A DNA stretch of 64,000 nt from Mytilus galloprovincialis (GCF_965363235.1 NC_134845.1:63827261-63891260), one strand, 5' to 3'; numbered from the stretch's first letter, positions 26,998 to 40,560 are shown. Notes: generated by a model not told the origin, from the sequence alone. A program made the numbers and translations.

Positions 26998-27112
26998 GAG
27001 TGCCAATGAGATAACTGAATGAGTACCAATGAGACAACTGAATGAGTACCAATGAGACAACTGAATGAGTACCAATGAGACAACTGAATGAGTACCAATG
27101 AGACAACTCACA
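26998..27112. repeat. 23-bp tandem repeat, five units
   Basis: GAGTACCAATGAGACAACTG plus AAT repeats at 23-base spacing from 26998. It lies just inside a dispersed-repeat end (AAAAGATGTGGTATGAGTGC at 26983). It uses the same core as the 20.6-21.8 kb minisatellite but with a different period. Confidence 0.85.
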
Positions 27113-28824
27113 ATTTTTAAAAAGTAAAATGTAAACCACTAAAGTAAATATGTCTTAATCTGTTTGAACCGGCATATTGTTTGATAAAACAAGCCACAAT
27201 TTAACATTTGTCGTACACTAGTTAACATTTGTAACTGTCCACTAATGGCAGGTGACACAGATAATCAGTTGACCATTGTTTTATCCTATGTCCATCTGTT
27301 ACAAACACCACCAAATCTCCTTACGGTAGACAGACCTAATGGACATAAGCTTGACTGATATATCTTGTCTCACTTGATTGAGTCTGACCATTGGTACAGG
27401 TAAACATCTGCACACCTGGATATCTTATCAAGTTATCTGGATCCTGTCAATTTGTTTACTTGGTGGAAAGATTAACATGGGTCCTGTCCAAGTATGCTGA
27501 TTTTCTGTGTCCTTGTCCTTTTAGGTGTTTTGTTTCAAAAAACACTTTTTAAATTAACATTTATTTTATGGAATGACTATTTTTTTTTAAAAGGAAAAGA
27601 TTATTTGTAGGTGTTATTAAGGGACATTAATATAACGAAAAAACCCAATAAAAAAACAAAAAAGTATCAAATGTTGTTTAATGCATAATTTTTCTTCGTC
27701 TTTAGAAATGCTGGATGGTTGAGATTTTGAGCAATAAACTTGAGAGCTTATACCGTACAGTTCAAAAAAAATTTAAGCATTCAAACTTGCATATGAAGGG
27801 CTTTAAATCACAGTCCAACATGTGAAAAGGGGAGATAATCAAATATGTTGGGCTAGATCGTGTATCCTTTTTGTCAATTCACTGACAGTTCTAATTTTTC
27901 CTGGATCAATGAAAAAATGAATCCAAAGTTGTTTACTTCTTAGTAAGACAAGATTGGTAATGCAGCTGTAATTTTGTGCAAGATACATCAAGCCAATCAT
28001 TAAATTAAATACTTGCCACTGATCATTTAGCAGGCTTACTTTCAATTGATATATTTTTTTTTAAGTATATCAATTGTTTTTAAATGAATCGCTTGTTTAA
28101 TGCTGTGGTAGTGTTGTATGTCTTACAATCCGATACAATTCTTAAAATCAATCAAAATGATTTCAAAGACAAAAATTAATAATAATGTCCCATAAAATGT
28201 CCCATAAAAATGATAAATTTGACACTATATGGACATAGCGATAAAGGTTGACTTGTTAGAAATCAATTAGACTAGGTGATGTGTAGATGTGTGGGATCAC
28301 CTACAGTGACAAATTGTCTTAACTCTTGTAACATTAGTTGTATAATCATTCTCTAGATGTCCAACATCTCATAAAGTTATGTTCATTAAAGAGAAAGCTC
28401 TTAGTATTGATCCATTATAGTACGGGAATTTTTAGGTTTTAGGCTGTAAATAATTCTTTTTGGAAAGGTTCTATGTTATATTAATTTGATAGTTATAGAG
28501 TTTAGTTTTATGTTGCAATGTCTGATGGAAGAAAATAAAATTTTAATTTAATACTTTGCATTGGATTTGTTCTGGAAATGAGTGTATTCTACTTTGACTC
28601 TCACCAATTTGTAAAGATTAACTTAATTTGTTCCTAATCTTGTTTTTTTTCTGCTTCTCTTTCCAGATAAGTCTACCATGATCAAGCTGACATTTTAAAT
28701 GATAGTTTTACAGCAAAAATGTCCTAGCTTTTTTAATTTTATACTGCAAGATTTAAGAAAACATTCTTTTTTCTCTTTCATTGACATTTTTGTTTCAGCT
28801 TTGAATACATTTTTGAATGTATTA

Positions 28825-29061
28825 CAGCTGATTTCCTAATGCATGAAGAGCAAGACTTTGGTTAGATTACTTGCTTTGTTTGTATATTGTATAATTGTAA
28901 TTGGTAAAATGTCCAATCAAATTTAAATATAATATATACCAGTTTAATTATGCCTATATATTTTGTTTGAATCTTAATTGCAAAGCTTGAGTAAAGGTTT
29001 ACACAAACAAAGCAAGCAAGTCAACCAAAGTTTTACTCTACAAGCAGTAGGAAATTAGCTG
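28825..29061. mobile_element. 237-bp TA-flanked MITE with long inverted repeats
   Basis: The left end CAGCTGATTTCCTAATGCAT is matched inversely by the right end CAAGCAGTAGGAAATTAGCTG. Complementarity extends about 60 bp (ACTTTGGTT...TTGCTTTGTTTGT). TA flanks both ends (28823-28824 and 29062-29063). There is no coding capacity. Confidence 0.7.
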
Positions 29062-29571
29062 TAAATTCTAGGAACTTTTATGAAAACGATTTCAAATTTT
29101 TTATTCATTTTAAATCAATTAATTTAAAAGTTCTTTAGAGTTATGCATTTTTTGGAGTTAGACAATGTTAGAGTGTGAAGGAAAAGGTAATATTTGAAAA
29201 TAAGATATGAATATAGAGTAGATTTTCTCAGGTCATGTAATTATGAAGGCCATTAATATTGACACATAACATGTGATGAATGATCAGCTTCTAACTATTG
29301 TTGACAAATATTGCTCCTCATTTATCTTGTTATGTAATCAGGAACTGCCAAAAGTCTGGTAAAGAACATTTGGCTCAAGTTCACATTAATTCATCCAAAT
29401 TGATAGAAGCATCATACAATTTTAGGATTTGGTATTTTCTGTGACACAGTCCACACTTTTGTGCCATTTGATTTATAGATGTTAGGGGAATCTTCCATTT
29501 TTGGTTATACAATATATAAGTGATTTAGACAATCATATGATTTAAAGTAAATGTTGGGGGTACATATTAGA

Positions 29572-29870
29572 AGATTTGATATGAATGACAATGAGACAAG
29601 TCTCAATCCAATTTGCAAAAGTAAAGCCAAAGTATGGTCTTCAACATGGAGCCAGATTGGCTCCTACCGAACAGAAAGCTATAAAGGGCCCCGAAAATGA
29701 CTAGTGTAAAACCTTTAAAATGGGAAAACCAAAGATGTAATCTATATGAAAAAACAAAAAATGAGAGACACTTATGAACCACATCAACAAAATACAACCA
29801 CTGAACATCAGGTTCCTGACTAAGGACAGGTGTAAACAAATGCAGCGGGTTTAAATGTTTTGATAGTTAC
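29572..29870. repeat. Dispersed GATATGAATGACAATGAGAC-type repeat copy
   Basis: Begins AGAAGATTTGATATGAATGA and continues through AAAGGGCCCCGAAAATGACTAGTG, a block shared with the fragment at 15245-15480. Its minus-strand open frames are non-coding. Confidence 0.5.
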
Positions 29871-29950
29871 CAACGTTCACCCTTACCTGAAACAATAGTG
29901 TAACATCACAACATAGAAAGACACAGTCATATGCATTGATTGCCATTTTT

Positions 29951-30389
29951 AACCGGATTTTTGTGACAAAAATGTCGGTTATTGATTTGGGGATGAACTG
30001 CGGTTCGGCGGGCGGCAACCAAATGTTGTCTGTGCATTTACTCATGAACTGTTCACCCAAAGCTTTTAAAATTTAATATGTTGTTACTAACAACAAAATG
30101 AAGGTCAAGTTTAATAATGACGATTTTGACTTTTACCGTTCAGGAGTTATGGTTCTTGAAAGATCGAAAAATGGCGTTTCCATTCATGTTGTTGCATTTA
30201 CTCATGTAACATTCAACCTATTAACTTCTCAAATTTTGATATGTTGGTACTGATGGCAAATTATGGAGGTCAAATTTGATATTAACGATTTTCACTTTCA
30301 CCGTTCATCAGTTATGGTTCTTGTGATATTGCCAGGACACAAATAAATGTTAATAAATCCGGTTTGCTGTCGTTGTGACAGCCTCTTGT
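29951..30389 (+). mobile_element. AACCGGATTT-family Helentron-like element, complete
   Basis: The 5' end is AACCGGATTTTTGTGAC after a T-run. Near the 3' end AAATCCGGTT (30355-30364) is a perfect 10-bp inverse of AACCGGATTT. It is followed at once by a hairpin GCTGTC-GTTGT-GACAGC (30366-30382) and the tail CTCTTGT, then host T. The interior holds diverged ~165-bp units (TTTTACCGTTCAGGAGTTAT). This asymmetric arrangement is that described for Helentron/Helitron2 and HINE elements. It has no coding capacity. A copy truncated at the 3' end lies at 49313-49657; another flanks the large Helentron. Confidence 0.65.
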
Positions 30390-30390
30390 T

Positions 30391-31910
30391 TATTTGTAAA
30401 CCCAAAAATGTAATGCCTGTTTTACTTTGTGTGACTTAAAGATCATTGACATGCACATTTTTGTCAGAAAGGGAAGATTATGAATATGTTTAAATATTCC
30501 TTTTAGCAAAAATATCAAAAATTCTATTAGAATGTCATTCTTGCTTGAAAAAAAGTAATTTAAGTTAATGACATCACAGTAAAATTGAGGCATTTATTTT
30601 CATATGAATAATGTTTGCATTCTCTGATTACAGTAATTTTCCACATCATTTTTCAATGTGATTTTGAGTGAACTTTAAATGTTTGCACAAGTTTTATTAT
30701 CAAAATGACAAATAGATCTTGCAACAATAAAAGTATTATTTGAAATCTAAATTATAATCCGTATTTCTCGCCTCCTGAGAACTGTGTTTGCTGATGGCCC
30801 AAATCATTTCTTAATATTACTTATTAACATAAAGTTGAAATCTGTTTTAACTTTAAATGTATAATTTTCTTGATTCGGCAGACAATAATGATACGGTTAA
30901 ATTTTCAACAGCATTAAAATTCCTCAGAATTTGAACATTCTACTTCAATGTTGTTGACTAAGTTCAAATTCTGCTGTTGCAAGTTCAAAGTAAACCTGTT
31001 TCTTTTTTTGGGGCAAGTTTTTTATCAGATTTTGCAGTAAATATTGTTAATCCTTTCAGTAAATTAAATGTTTTAACTGTTTTGATTATTTTATCAAATT
31101 GATTTGTAATAAATAACTTGTTTATTATTAATTATTAATTCAAAGTCAGAGCACAGACAAAACTGGCTTTGAATAATAGGTCCAATTTGATGTTAGTTTT
31201 CAAGCCTGGAGATAAATTTCCGGAAAGAGTTCCTCGTTGAAATTAACATAAAGTTTGTTGACTATTATGTGGTCTTTTAATGGTTTGATCATATCACCTA
31301 ATTTATAGGTTTTGGCTGAAGAAATTGACAATTCGGAATCAATTTTATTTTTAACTGATTGAAAAGGGACACTTGTAATACCATGCCTTGAGGTCAAGTC
31401 AGACATTTAACGTACAAGTTGATCAATTTTACACATTGTATGTTGAAATTTCATTAATTATGTACAGTTCATAAAATTCTTATACAAACATGTGCCTAAT
31501 TCCAGCCTCTTGGGGATGGTTTCAATAACAAATTTGAAAGTGTTCTGCATCCATTAAATTTAAATAAGATACTTTGTACTCAATTTGTAGTAACATTTAT
31601 AGAATGAGTTGTAACAGATATTTGAGAACAGAAATACGATAATATATGAGCCCTAGGTGATGTGTATATTAAAATTTTGACAGAAACCATCAACTCTTTT
31701 GGTTTATCTGATGGGGCCTAAAAAGCATTAAAAGAAAATTTGTCAGAAATGGACACAGTATCTGTTGAGAGTAACAAAATATTTTACCTTCTTCCATGAT
31801 GACTGAGTGTTCCTAATTGATTTTTGTCATAAATGTAATGGTAAATTTGCAGGTGAAAAAGTCATTATTTTTTTATTACAAATATTTAATGAAATATGAT
31901 CAGTTTTAAG
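30391..31910. other. Intergenic or intronic DNA, no gene seen
   Basis: AT-rich without repeat boundaries I could define; the 67-68-codon minus frames are unsupported. Confidence 0.4.
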
Positions 31911-32055
31911 GTGGCTCGGCCCTTTAACAGTGCGCATATTTTAACGCATGTTTCTTACGACGACTGCCTTGGGAACGGTCGCTTTTAGGGGTCTTCTCAA
32001 AAATAGCTTTGACGACCTTGGAACGCGGGCGTGTATGAAAGCACCCTTGACGATG

Positions 32056-32065
32056 TAAACAAATG

Positions 32066-32102
<37 letters not shown>

Positions 32103-32535
32103 TCTTTATTTAAAGAGGGTAACTCAATTAGAAATAGTCTAATTTTCATTGAGGCCCTCAAACAAAATACATGCATACAGTTAACATTCATACATTCATA
32201 CATTAATTTACAATATATATTACTAGTATATACACAATTCAATCATTGAAATATACAAAGGGTAATAAATGACAATATTTGATATAGTTTTGTTAAAGGA
32301 AAACAAATTAGTTGACTTGCATATAATTTTCAAGAAAATGATTATAACTATGTTTCTTGAATAATTCCACATTAGGACATTTTTTTATTTCGAGTGGTAA
32401 ATTATTCCATACTTTGGTTGCAGAATAATGAAAAGATTTTTTATAAAAATTTGTATTTGGTCTTGGAACAAAAAGATCATTATTAGAGACAGATCGTAAG
32501 TTGTGGCGTTGCACATCATCAATATAATATGTCGA
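32056..32535 (-). mobile_element. 3' end of a non-LTR retrotransposon (LINE)
   Basis: The minus-strand frame at 32308-32514 encodes a peptide of the pattern HNLRS...FVPRPNT...KSFHYSATKVWNNLPLEI...FKKH, typical of the extreme C-terminus of LINE reverse-transcriptase ORFs in marine invertebrates. Downstream come a short 3' UTR (GAGGGCCTCAATGAAAAT), AATAAA and an (ATT)n tail at 32068-32101. The 5' part, including the RT catalytic core, is missing, as expected for a 5'-truncated insertion. Sequence on the other flank is unrelated. Confidence 0.75.
32068..32101. repeat. (TAA)n microsatellite, LINE tail
   Basis: About 11 uninterrupted trinucleotide units, at the 3' terminus of the LINE fragment read on the minus strand. 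Confidence 0.9.
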
Positions 32536-32764
32536 AAAGATACAAAACGTTCTTCAAAACAGGAAATATGTTCGATCAGAAATTCAGAGTGCTTTCTTCA
32601 TTTTTCGCATAAAAGTTAAAAAGGACAGAAATATACATGAATATAACATTAAAAAAAAAAAAAAAAAGAATATACAAATACTGACAAAGTCACATGTATG
32701 ACGTCGACGGTATTTGGTGCCGCTTCGCAAAGCCCAAAACGCATTCTCATCTTACACGGTCGCC

Positions 32765-32880
32765 TCTTGGGCCCCCCTTTCGTGGGAAAAATTTGATTAT
32801 ATAGGGAATCATTGAAGCATGACTAGAGCGCCCCCCCCCCCTTTTTTAGGAAAAGGTCTGGATCCGCCACTGACTTGTGA
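32765..32880. mobile_element. Repeat of the GGATCCGCCACTG family
   Basis: GGCCCCCCTTTCGTGGGAAA through TATAGGGAATCATTGAAGC to GGTCTGGATCCGCCACTGAC. Nearly the same as the copy at 40428-40560. Confidence 0.6.
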
Positions 32881-33589
32881 CCCGTATCAGAGACATATAT
32901 GTGTATATATGTCTCTGCCCGTATAGTATGCTTTGAAAGCATCGGACGGGTTTATTTTCAAGCTATACTCCGTTTGGCGTTTTATAACAGTTTGTTTCTG
33001 TCATAAATCTATTTAAAACTTGAAACATCTTTATTTCAAAGTATTTTTTGGAGTTTATTCCCGAGTATGCGACAGCATAATTTTTGATAATTATAGAATA
33101 TTTTTTATTTTCCCAAAAACAAATTTGAACATGCCAATTTTCTAACAGACGTCATACTTGACAGGCACACCTAACATTTTAATTTAAAGATTTGTTTTCC
33201 TGCACGAAAATCATTTGAATTTTTTTCTCGTATCACAATTCCATGATTTCCGGAACACTAGACTAAGTCCTATAATCTAAGATCTCGGGGCCAATGTTTT
33301 CTATTTTTATGATACTTTTCTTCTATTACTTATTTTGCTGAATTGTTATTTTGTTGATTTGCAATTTTCTGTTGTATCTATCAATATGTCAACCGAGTTC
33401 ATATTAAAAAAAAAAGAAATATCAGCATTAAAACTAAAATAATTGAATCAGAGCACTGAATGTTATTAAAATAGACTAATGGATCCAGCAACTTATTTCA
33501 CTAAAATGATTATTTGTTTTCCTGCAGAAATAAAACGACACTTCAATAATTTGCTGTTTTCCGCCTTTTCATGAAGATGAAAATTGATC

Positions 33590-33735
33590 AATCGGGGTGG
33601 ATCCAGCTATGTTAAAAGGGGGTTTCCAGCCCAGGACAAAAAGAGGGTGTTCCAACTATATTTCCCCATTCTATCGTCCAAAAAGGGGGAGTTCCAATCC
33701 CCGGAACCCTCCCCTTGGATCCACCACTGTCAAAA
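33590..33735. mobile_element. Repeat of the GGATCCGCCACTG family
   Basis: Bounded by GGGTGGATCCAGCTATG and CCCTTGGATCCACCACTG, inverted ends, with G-rich interior segments. The 83-codon plus frame over it is non-coding. Confidence 0.5.
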
Positions 33736-34720
33736 GTAACCGGGACTGGCCTAGTATTCCGACCTTATATATATCGGTCTATGATATAATTTCTCAATAC
33801 TGCATGCTTTGCGGAGAACCATGTTTCACCATGTCGGGATTTTGCTAGGACATATACCCGCAGCGTGCCGGGCAGTCTCAAACAATACTACTATAGGTTC
33901 AGGGAAAGTTTGGATTGTAATTTAAAAACTACGCCCAGTACACAGGAACGCTATATTAGCCGGGGATGTTGGCAAACTTCTATCTTAATTTTTGACATGC
34001 TTTTTTAAAAGGTAAGCTAATAAGGAAAGTTCTTGATTAAAAAAAATATAGTTGAGTGATGTCATTGCGGCAAAAAATTTGAATGACAATTTTGTTTGTG
34101 AACACTGATTTGATCTTACCGTGGCAAAGAAATGCATAACTAATCATCGATCTATGCGTGATGATAAAAGGAGATGTTTTTTTTTATTTATAATATTGAA
34201 TTTTGTGGATAGTTGTTTCATTGGCAATCATACCACATCTGCTTATTTTCATATCGTGTGGTTAACATAGAAATATGACTAATCTGACAGATGATCCCTT
34301 GATTATACAGGGTGTTCAAACAGCTGGATATATACATACGAAGCCTCGTAGGGTAAAAAGCGGGAATTTTGCCTATACATGCACCAATCATAATTGTCAA
34401 TTCATTTTCTTATGGCAGTCCATATATCTAGCTCCTCTTACTTTGCATAACTTTCATAATTGATACTTATCTCCATGTTCTCATCCGTATTATGCTTGAA
34501 ACATTTGCCAGTGATCATTCAGTATGAAAATTAAATTTTCATTATGTGCAATCATATAAAAAAACGTAATTTCTGGGACTTTCATTTGTTTGACTATGTG
34601 GTATATCAGTTTATAGTAATTGTTGAAGTTCGTCCGGGAACATAATTGTTATCTTCTCTGTTAATTTGGTCTCTGGTGAAGAGTTGCCTCATAAACAATG
34701 ATACCCCATCTTCCTATTTT

Positions 34721-35290
34721 TATACCCTATGCAACGAAGTTGCGCAGGGTATAACGTTTTTGACCCGTCCGTCCGTCCGTCCATCAGCCAGTCTATCTGT
34801 CCTGTTTCTTGTAATCACAACTCCTCTCAAACCGACCAACAAAATTTCATGAAACCTTTTTAGATAATAAGGACATACTATGCAGATGTGCATATCGACA
34901 GGAAATTACGAGTCAAATTTGTTCTACGAGTTATGCCCCTTTGAACTTATTTGCTTCAATATACTACTGCATGTTTGTCCTTGCAACTCTTCTCACACCG
35001 CACAATAGAATTTTATGAAACCTTTTTAGATAAGGACATACTATTTTGATGTACACATTTTTTTTTCTAGGAGTAAGGCCCCTTTGAACTTATTTGCTTC
35101 AATATACTACTGCAACAGTTTGTCATTGCAACTCCTCTGAAACCACACAACAGAATTTCACGAAACTTTTTAGATAATAAGGACATACTATGTAGATGTG
35201 CATATCAACAGAAAATTATCGTGATTCAATTTTTTTTTCTTATACCATTTTTTTTCTTAGTTATTTTATTTCTCCAGTGGCAATGTGGAG
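34721..35290 (+). mobile_element. 5' part of an ATACCC-family Helentron-like repeat
   Basis: Opens with the palindrome TATACCCTATGCAACG...TTGCGCAGGGTATA (34721-34753), then (GTCC)n, then two or three ~190-bp units with GACATACTATG and CTTATTTGCTTCAATATACT. The same units occur at 15900-16253. The expected GGGGTATG plus hairpin 3' end is absent, so this copy is 3'-truncated. Confidence 0.55.
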
Positions 35291-35299
35291 ACTGACTGC

Positions 35300-37900
35300 C
35301 AAAGCGGGTCCGGCTTCAGTTATTCACAATATAATCAACCAATGAGCCTGCACCCTAGGTCGGACTCTGTAACAATCATCCCATCAACCAAATATTTTGA
35401 AACATATTTAGAATTCAATAAACAGACAAGTCCATGAAAATGAGGTTAAGTTCAGATAAACCCTGCAAGACAGACATATTTGTTTTTCATTCATTATTTT
35501 TTACATAAATCACCCATTAGTTTTCTCATTTGAAATGTTTTAAATTGTTCATTTGTCATTTCGAAGCCTTTAAAACCAACTATGCAGAACAGGTTTTACT
35601 CATTGTTGAAGAACATATGGTGACCAACATGTATAGTTATTTCTGTGTTATTTGGTCTCTTAGCTTGTGTCTCATTTACAATCATATCACATCCTCTTAT
35701 TTGATATTTTAATTTGTTATAATACATTTAATAATCTTTTCATACACCAAATATACATGAAGATGACCTATTTATTTCACAATATAGCATATTAAAAGAG
35801 GATTGCCAGACAGAATTGTAAATTATTGCACGCAATAGTTTATCTACTACATGTACCTTTTAGTATTTATTATTTTTGAGTATATGTCAGACATGTCGAC
35901 GACGGACAGTCAATGGTACTATACCTTAATATGTCCCGAAAACGGGCGTAAAAAAAAGCCTCAACTAAATCAAATTTTTGAAATGTGATTGATTTTATTC
36001 CTCTAATATCTATGAGACCAAATTTACAAAAAATTTATTAATATAATTAATTTCAATGTACTAGTATACATGTAAGAATTGTTGCCATTTATACATCATG
36101 TACATATACAATCCTTTGCTGATCAGCTCTATATTTTCATTATTTTTATTCTCCTTCACTGTTTTTTTTTTATAAGACTCATATATATGATCTGTATTCA
36201 TCATTGGGTCAGGTAGCAATATATATAGGTGAAGTAGGTCCTTTTGATTGGATTTTTTTAAAGGATTTTGACAGCACTAAATCATATACATGTAGTTCCA
36301 ATTTTTAGTTGATCTTAGCTCCTTAAGTGGATTGTGGCAACACATATTGCATATATACATGTAGAATGTTGTTCTTAAGTTTCAGCACTTTACGCATAGT
36401 TTCCGGTTGCAAGACTAGAATATGATACTGGCTTCTCATGAAATTCAGTCAGAACTTTGCCAATAGTTTCCAAGTAAAGTTGAACATTCCAAGATCACTC
36501 CTTCCATTTGCAATGTACATGTACAAATGTACTTGCAGCCTGAAATTAAATATCAGAGTAATTCTGTCAGAAAATCAACAATAATTGACATTCAAAAGCA
36601 TATAGATGTAGACTAGTTCATAATAGGTAATGTGTCCATGGGACACAGATGAGCAACCGCTTGCATATAAAGAATGACAAGAGTGACACCACCCAAATTT
36701 GTACTTGATCTGAGTGTTGTTGTAGTAAGCATTGCATACAAGTTTCAGAACATTTGGATGAAGCAAACTTGTGTTAAAGAAAGGAACAAAAATTCAGCAT
36801 TTTTTTAATTTTGTAAAGGGGCATATCTCTAGAACAGTAAAAGCGACCCCACCAAAAATTCAAACTTCATGTTTGTTTGTTTGTAGTATCATATATATAT
36901 GCATTAATTGTGAATTAGTTTCATAACATTGGTAGAGGCAAACTGAAGTTGGAGAACAGAATCCAAATTTGGGAGGTACATGCAAGTTTGATAAGACTGA
37001 CAATGCAAGGGTAACCTTAAAAGAAGTAGAATGGTATAAATAATTATGTGTTTATTTGATAATAGGTTCGTTTTCATGTGTTTTTGTTTTCCCTTGAGAA
37101 CACATAAAATATTTTTTTATAATTTAATTTGGTTGAATATATATATCGAATTTCTGAACAGAAAATAATGAAAATGAGACATAAAAAAATATAGCCAAAA
37201 AATAAACCTGTGATAATACTGCTTCTATTGGTACCAGGATGCTAAAAATCAATCCAAAATATTTAAAAAAAAAAATCTAGTTTTATATACAATATACATG
37301 AACAGCTAAAAATCTCAAGTGACAAATACTTATGGCCACACTCTGTACATGTTTAACCTTGATACTTCTATTACTAGACCTTAAGACTGTTTGACATTTT
37401 TGTATACCTAACAGAATTAGGGGGGGGGGGGGTTAATGGTAAACAAATTGTGATTGATCAAGACGAATCCTTCAATAAGGTGTAGGGTTTATCATTTACA
37501 AATTAGGCCAATTATTTCATATTCTCAAGAAAATAAACAAATCAATCAAACCCCTTGAGGACCTTAATTGAGGGGTGGACAAGGGTAAGGAGACAGGGGA
37601 ATGAGGGATCAGAGAAAAGGGGTATCTTGGAAATATATTTTGTCATTTTTATTTTGTCTTGGAGCAAGGAGATGGAAGTATTGAAGTAAAAAAAAAGGGG
37701 GGGATTTTAGGGTAGAAAGGGAAGGGAAATATAGTTAGGGGTAAGCCTATAAGGAGTAGAAACTGTTCCGAGGGAAGTTATGGGGTACCCCACATACATA
37801 TGACCCTGAATTGGCTACGAAATTAGATATTACAAATGATGATTAAAAAAGACTAATTCATTGACACTAACGGTAGCGTAATAATGACAGTTGTAGTGCT
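35300..37900. other. Intergenic or intronic DNA, no gene seen
   Basis: AT-rich, with a poly(G) run near 37420 and a G-rich stretch at 37560-37760. No supported exon. Confidence 0.4.
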
Positions 37901-38430
37901 TCATAGTAGATGTCATCCCTTCCTCTTCGGCCGTTTGCACACGGATATTTTTCAAAACTGTCCAGACATGTTTACAACTTGTCTGTAAAGGGTAAAATAA
38001 ACACATAAATAAGATACCAGCTATAACGATCTATAACATTAAACATGGAACAGAAATTGAGCCGGTGCAAGGTTTCAGCCGCAGTGATTTTCAACAGTAG
38101 CGAGTATTTTGAGACAACCCCCAAGTTTGTATTTTTCGTTATACTGATAACATTTGGCTGCCTAATATATCGAAATCTATGTTTTCTTATGTAATAACTC
38201 TACCTTCATCGTTGTATATTCGCCACAATGTCTGTTATGCATGTACATGGTCGTATTCATCAATGTAGTATGCTGCTCGGCAATGGCGACCTTGAAATTC
38301 CTCTGGTCCGATAATGGCGCCAAATTAGAGGGAAGCAACTCGCGCCAGACAAAATTACCGTATTTCACCAAAATAATCAAAATTTCGCTTTTTGATAACA
38401 AACAGTAATACGATAACCACATTTATATTC
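37860..38430 (-). other. CpG-richer segment, possible promoter and small two-exon transcript
   Basis: This segment is richer in CG dinucleotides than its surroundings. On the minus strand an ATG near 38259 opens about 19 codons to a candidate donor (GATGAAG then GTAGAG, near 38203). A candidate acceptor TTTTACCCTTTACAG near 37998 then continues in phase for about 50 codons to a TAA. No domain is recognisable, and an alternative frame across the second segment is also open. Call it a candidate start region, not a proven gene. Confidence 0.25.
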
Positions 38431-38519
38431 AGTGATCGTTCATTGATATAATTACAAACATTATTTTATTAAAGCCATCAATAAAGAATTCACAATTAAG
38501 TAATTAATGGAGTCCATTG

Positions 38520-39055
38520 AAATCAGACCTTATGGGGTAGAGGGGTTAAACAAAAGCTCGTAACTTTTTTAAAAGCCTGGTGACCCCCATTTTATTTTAC
38601 CTTAAAATGTTCGAAAAGTTCATAGCTTTGACATATCTGTTTTTAAAAAAAATCTACCGGGGAAATTTTACGAAAAATCGATTAAACCAATATTTTTTGC
38701 CTTAAACTGAAATTAGAAAATGCAAAATTTAGACATTAATCTGAAAATAAAAGGATTTTTAAGTCAAAAACAACCAAGGCAAAGGTTTACATTTCAAATT
38801 CTAATGTTTTTTCACATAAAAATCATACTGACTTGGTTTTAAAAGTCTTTGAATTTGATGTAACCGGTATTGTTGAAAGGGTGGGCATGTTTGGAAATAG
38901 GGTCAAAATCGCACATTTCGCTTCAATTTGAGGGGAAAACGAGCCTGGTGACCCCCTTTTTTCTTTGCATTTTTGGATTCAGCATAAAAAGATCTACAAA
39001 ATATGTGAAAATAAAAAAATTCTACCGGGGGTCCTTATTGGGGTGAGCCACCTTA
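38520..39055. repeat. Dispersed repeat with internal duplicates
   Basis: AGCCTGGTGACCCCCATTTT at 38573 recurs as AGCCTGGTGACCCCCTTTTT at 38942, and CTACCGGGGAAATTTTACG recurs as CTACCGGGGGTCCTTATTGG. The right end GAGCCACCTTAA is the inverse of TTAAGGTGGCTC-like sequence at 31908. Probably another mobile family; ends not defined. Confidence 0.4.
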
Positions 39056-40427
39056 ATGTGGAAATTATTAATGAAAAAGTAAATGCTACTAAGTATAAGA
39101 TGCAGCTACTAATGTATTGTACTACTATTGTATTACGTAAACTGTATAATTTCAAGTTCAGATAGGTAAAAGTCATTCAACAAAAGTGTTCTTACTAAGT
39201 ATGAAGTTGGTATTTATTAATATTTTGCATGTTATTTAAGTACATTGCCTTCTTTGTTTTTAGGGAGGGAGTGGGGAGCAACTTTATCATAATGTTGATT
39301 AATGGATGTTAGTGTGAAAGATAAAACCACAAATTTCTTGAAAAATTAAATAATTAATTATGAAACAAAAAATTCATGAAATAAAGTATCCAAAATAACA
39401 AAATATCTTATCAAGACTTTTATGCAAAAATCTGCAACGAGAGTTTATGATGTGATATGAATAATTTAAAGTGAATAATAAATTACAACTGATGAATAAG
39501 ACCTTATAGGTCGGTTTTAAGAAACAAATAGAATTATCAAACATTTTTGGTAATTGAATTAATTTTAAGGATTTCAAGTGCATTTGACATGTGTCTTTAT
39601 GACCTCAACCTTGCGTTCTAGTTTCTTTTCCTTGTAAATTATAGTTGTTATTTATATATATCAGTACTACTATTCCTGTTTTGACATTGAAGTGTGTCAT
39701 GGATTTGTGTTCCCAGGATATTTGGAATTAGTTTCAGCTCTTAAATCTTTCAGTATTGTTTATTTCCTTAAGTACCAATTATCATTATGTATTTATGGAA
39801 ACAAAATGTTGAAAATGTAAAATTTATGTAAAGTAGTTCTTGTTTTCACTCACAGTAAAATATTTATGAGAGAAAAAGGTCGAAACCAACCATAAATCAT
39901 AACAAAGTGGACATATTAGGGTGTATCTGTTAGACTAAGATTTCTCCTACTTATTTGAACACCTTATCTCATTTTTATGTGACTTTAATAGTAGTTTCAG
40001 TAAGCCTTCTTTTTCAGATCATGTATTTATTTTTGTCCTAGGTTTTGTTTTTTAACTAAATTTTTCTGTTGATAAGGATATCCCCTTTAAACAAGAATAA
40101 TCATAACATACAATTATTTAAACATCATATATCATTTTTCTTCATATCATTTCCTTTATAGACTTACATAGATAGATATTGTTTCAATAATAAGGATTAT
40201 TTTCCACATAAAAGTTATTTTATGATTGTAGTTAGCATGCAAATTTATAACTTACAAGGACAAGATAACAGGTGGTTAAAAGGGAGGTTTTGGTTATTGC
40301 TTGTTAAATTTATCACATAGTATTATGCACGACAGTGTCAGGAATACAAAGTATATGATAGAGTGTAACAATATGTTTTGAAGATGGACTGATGCTTACA
40401 GCTTACAAAAGCCTTCGTTACATGCCA

Positions 40428-40560
40428 TAGGCGGATCAAGGCGAGGACCCTGGGGGGCCCGGGCCCCCCCTTTCGTGGGAAAAATTTGGTTGATTATATA
40501 GGGAATCATTGAAGCATGAGCGAGACCCCCCTTAGGAAAAGTTCTGGATCCGCCACTGCA
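40428..40560. mobile_element. Repeat of the GGATCCGCCACTG family with an inverted partner nearby
   Basis: Starts CCATAGGCGGATCAAGG and ends CTGGATCCGCCACTG, with CATGC on both sides as a possible target duplication. Part of a second copy lies inverted at 40640-40740 (GGATCCAGAACTTTTAATAA). Confidence 0.6.

Noticed and set aside
28625..28700. Terminal exon after a strong acceptor (TTCTGCTTCTCTTTCCAG)
   Set aside because: Only nine codons to a stop, and no upstream exon of matching phase was found, so it stays unannotated.
32031..32249. 72- and 81-codon frames with poly-Ile
   Set aside because: Translation of the (TAA)n/(TTA)n tail of a LINE fragment.
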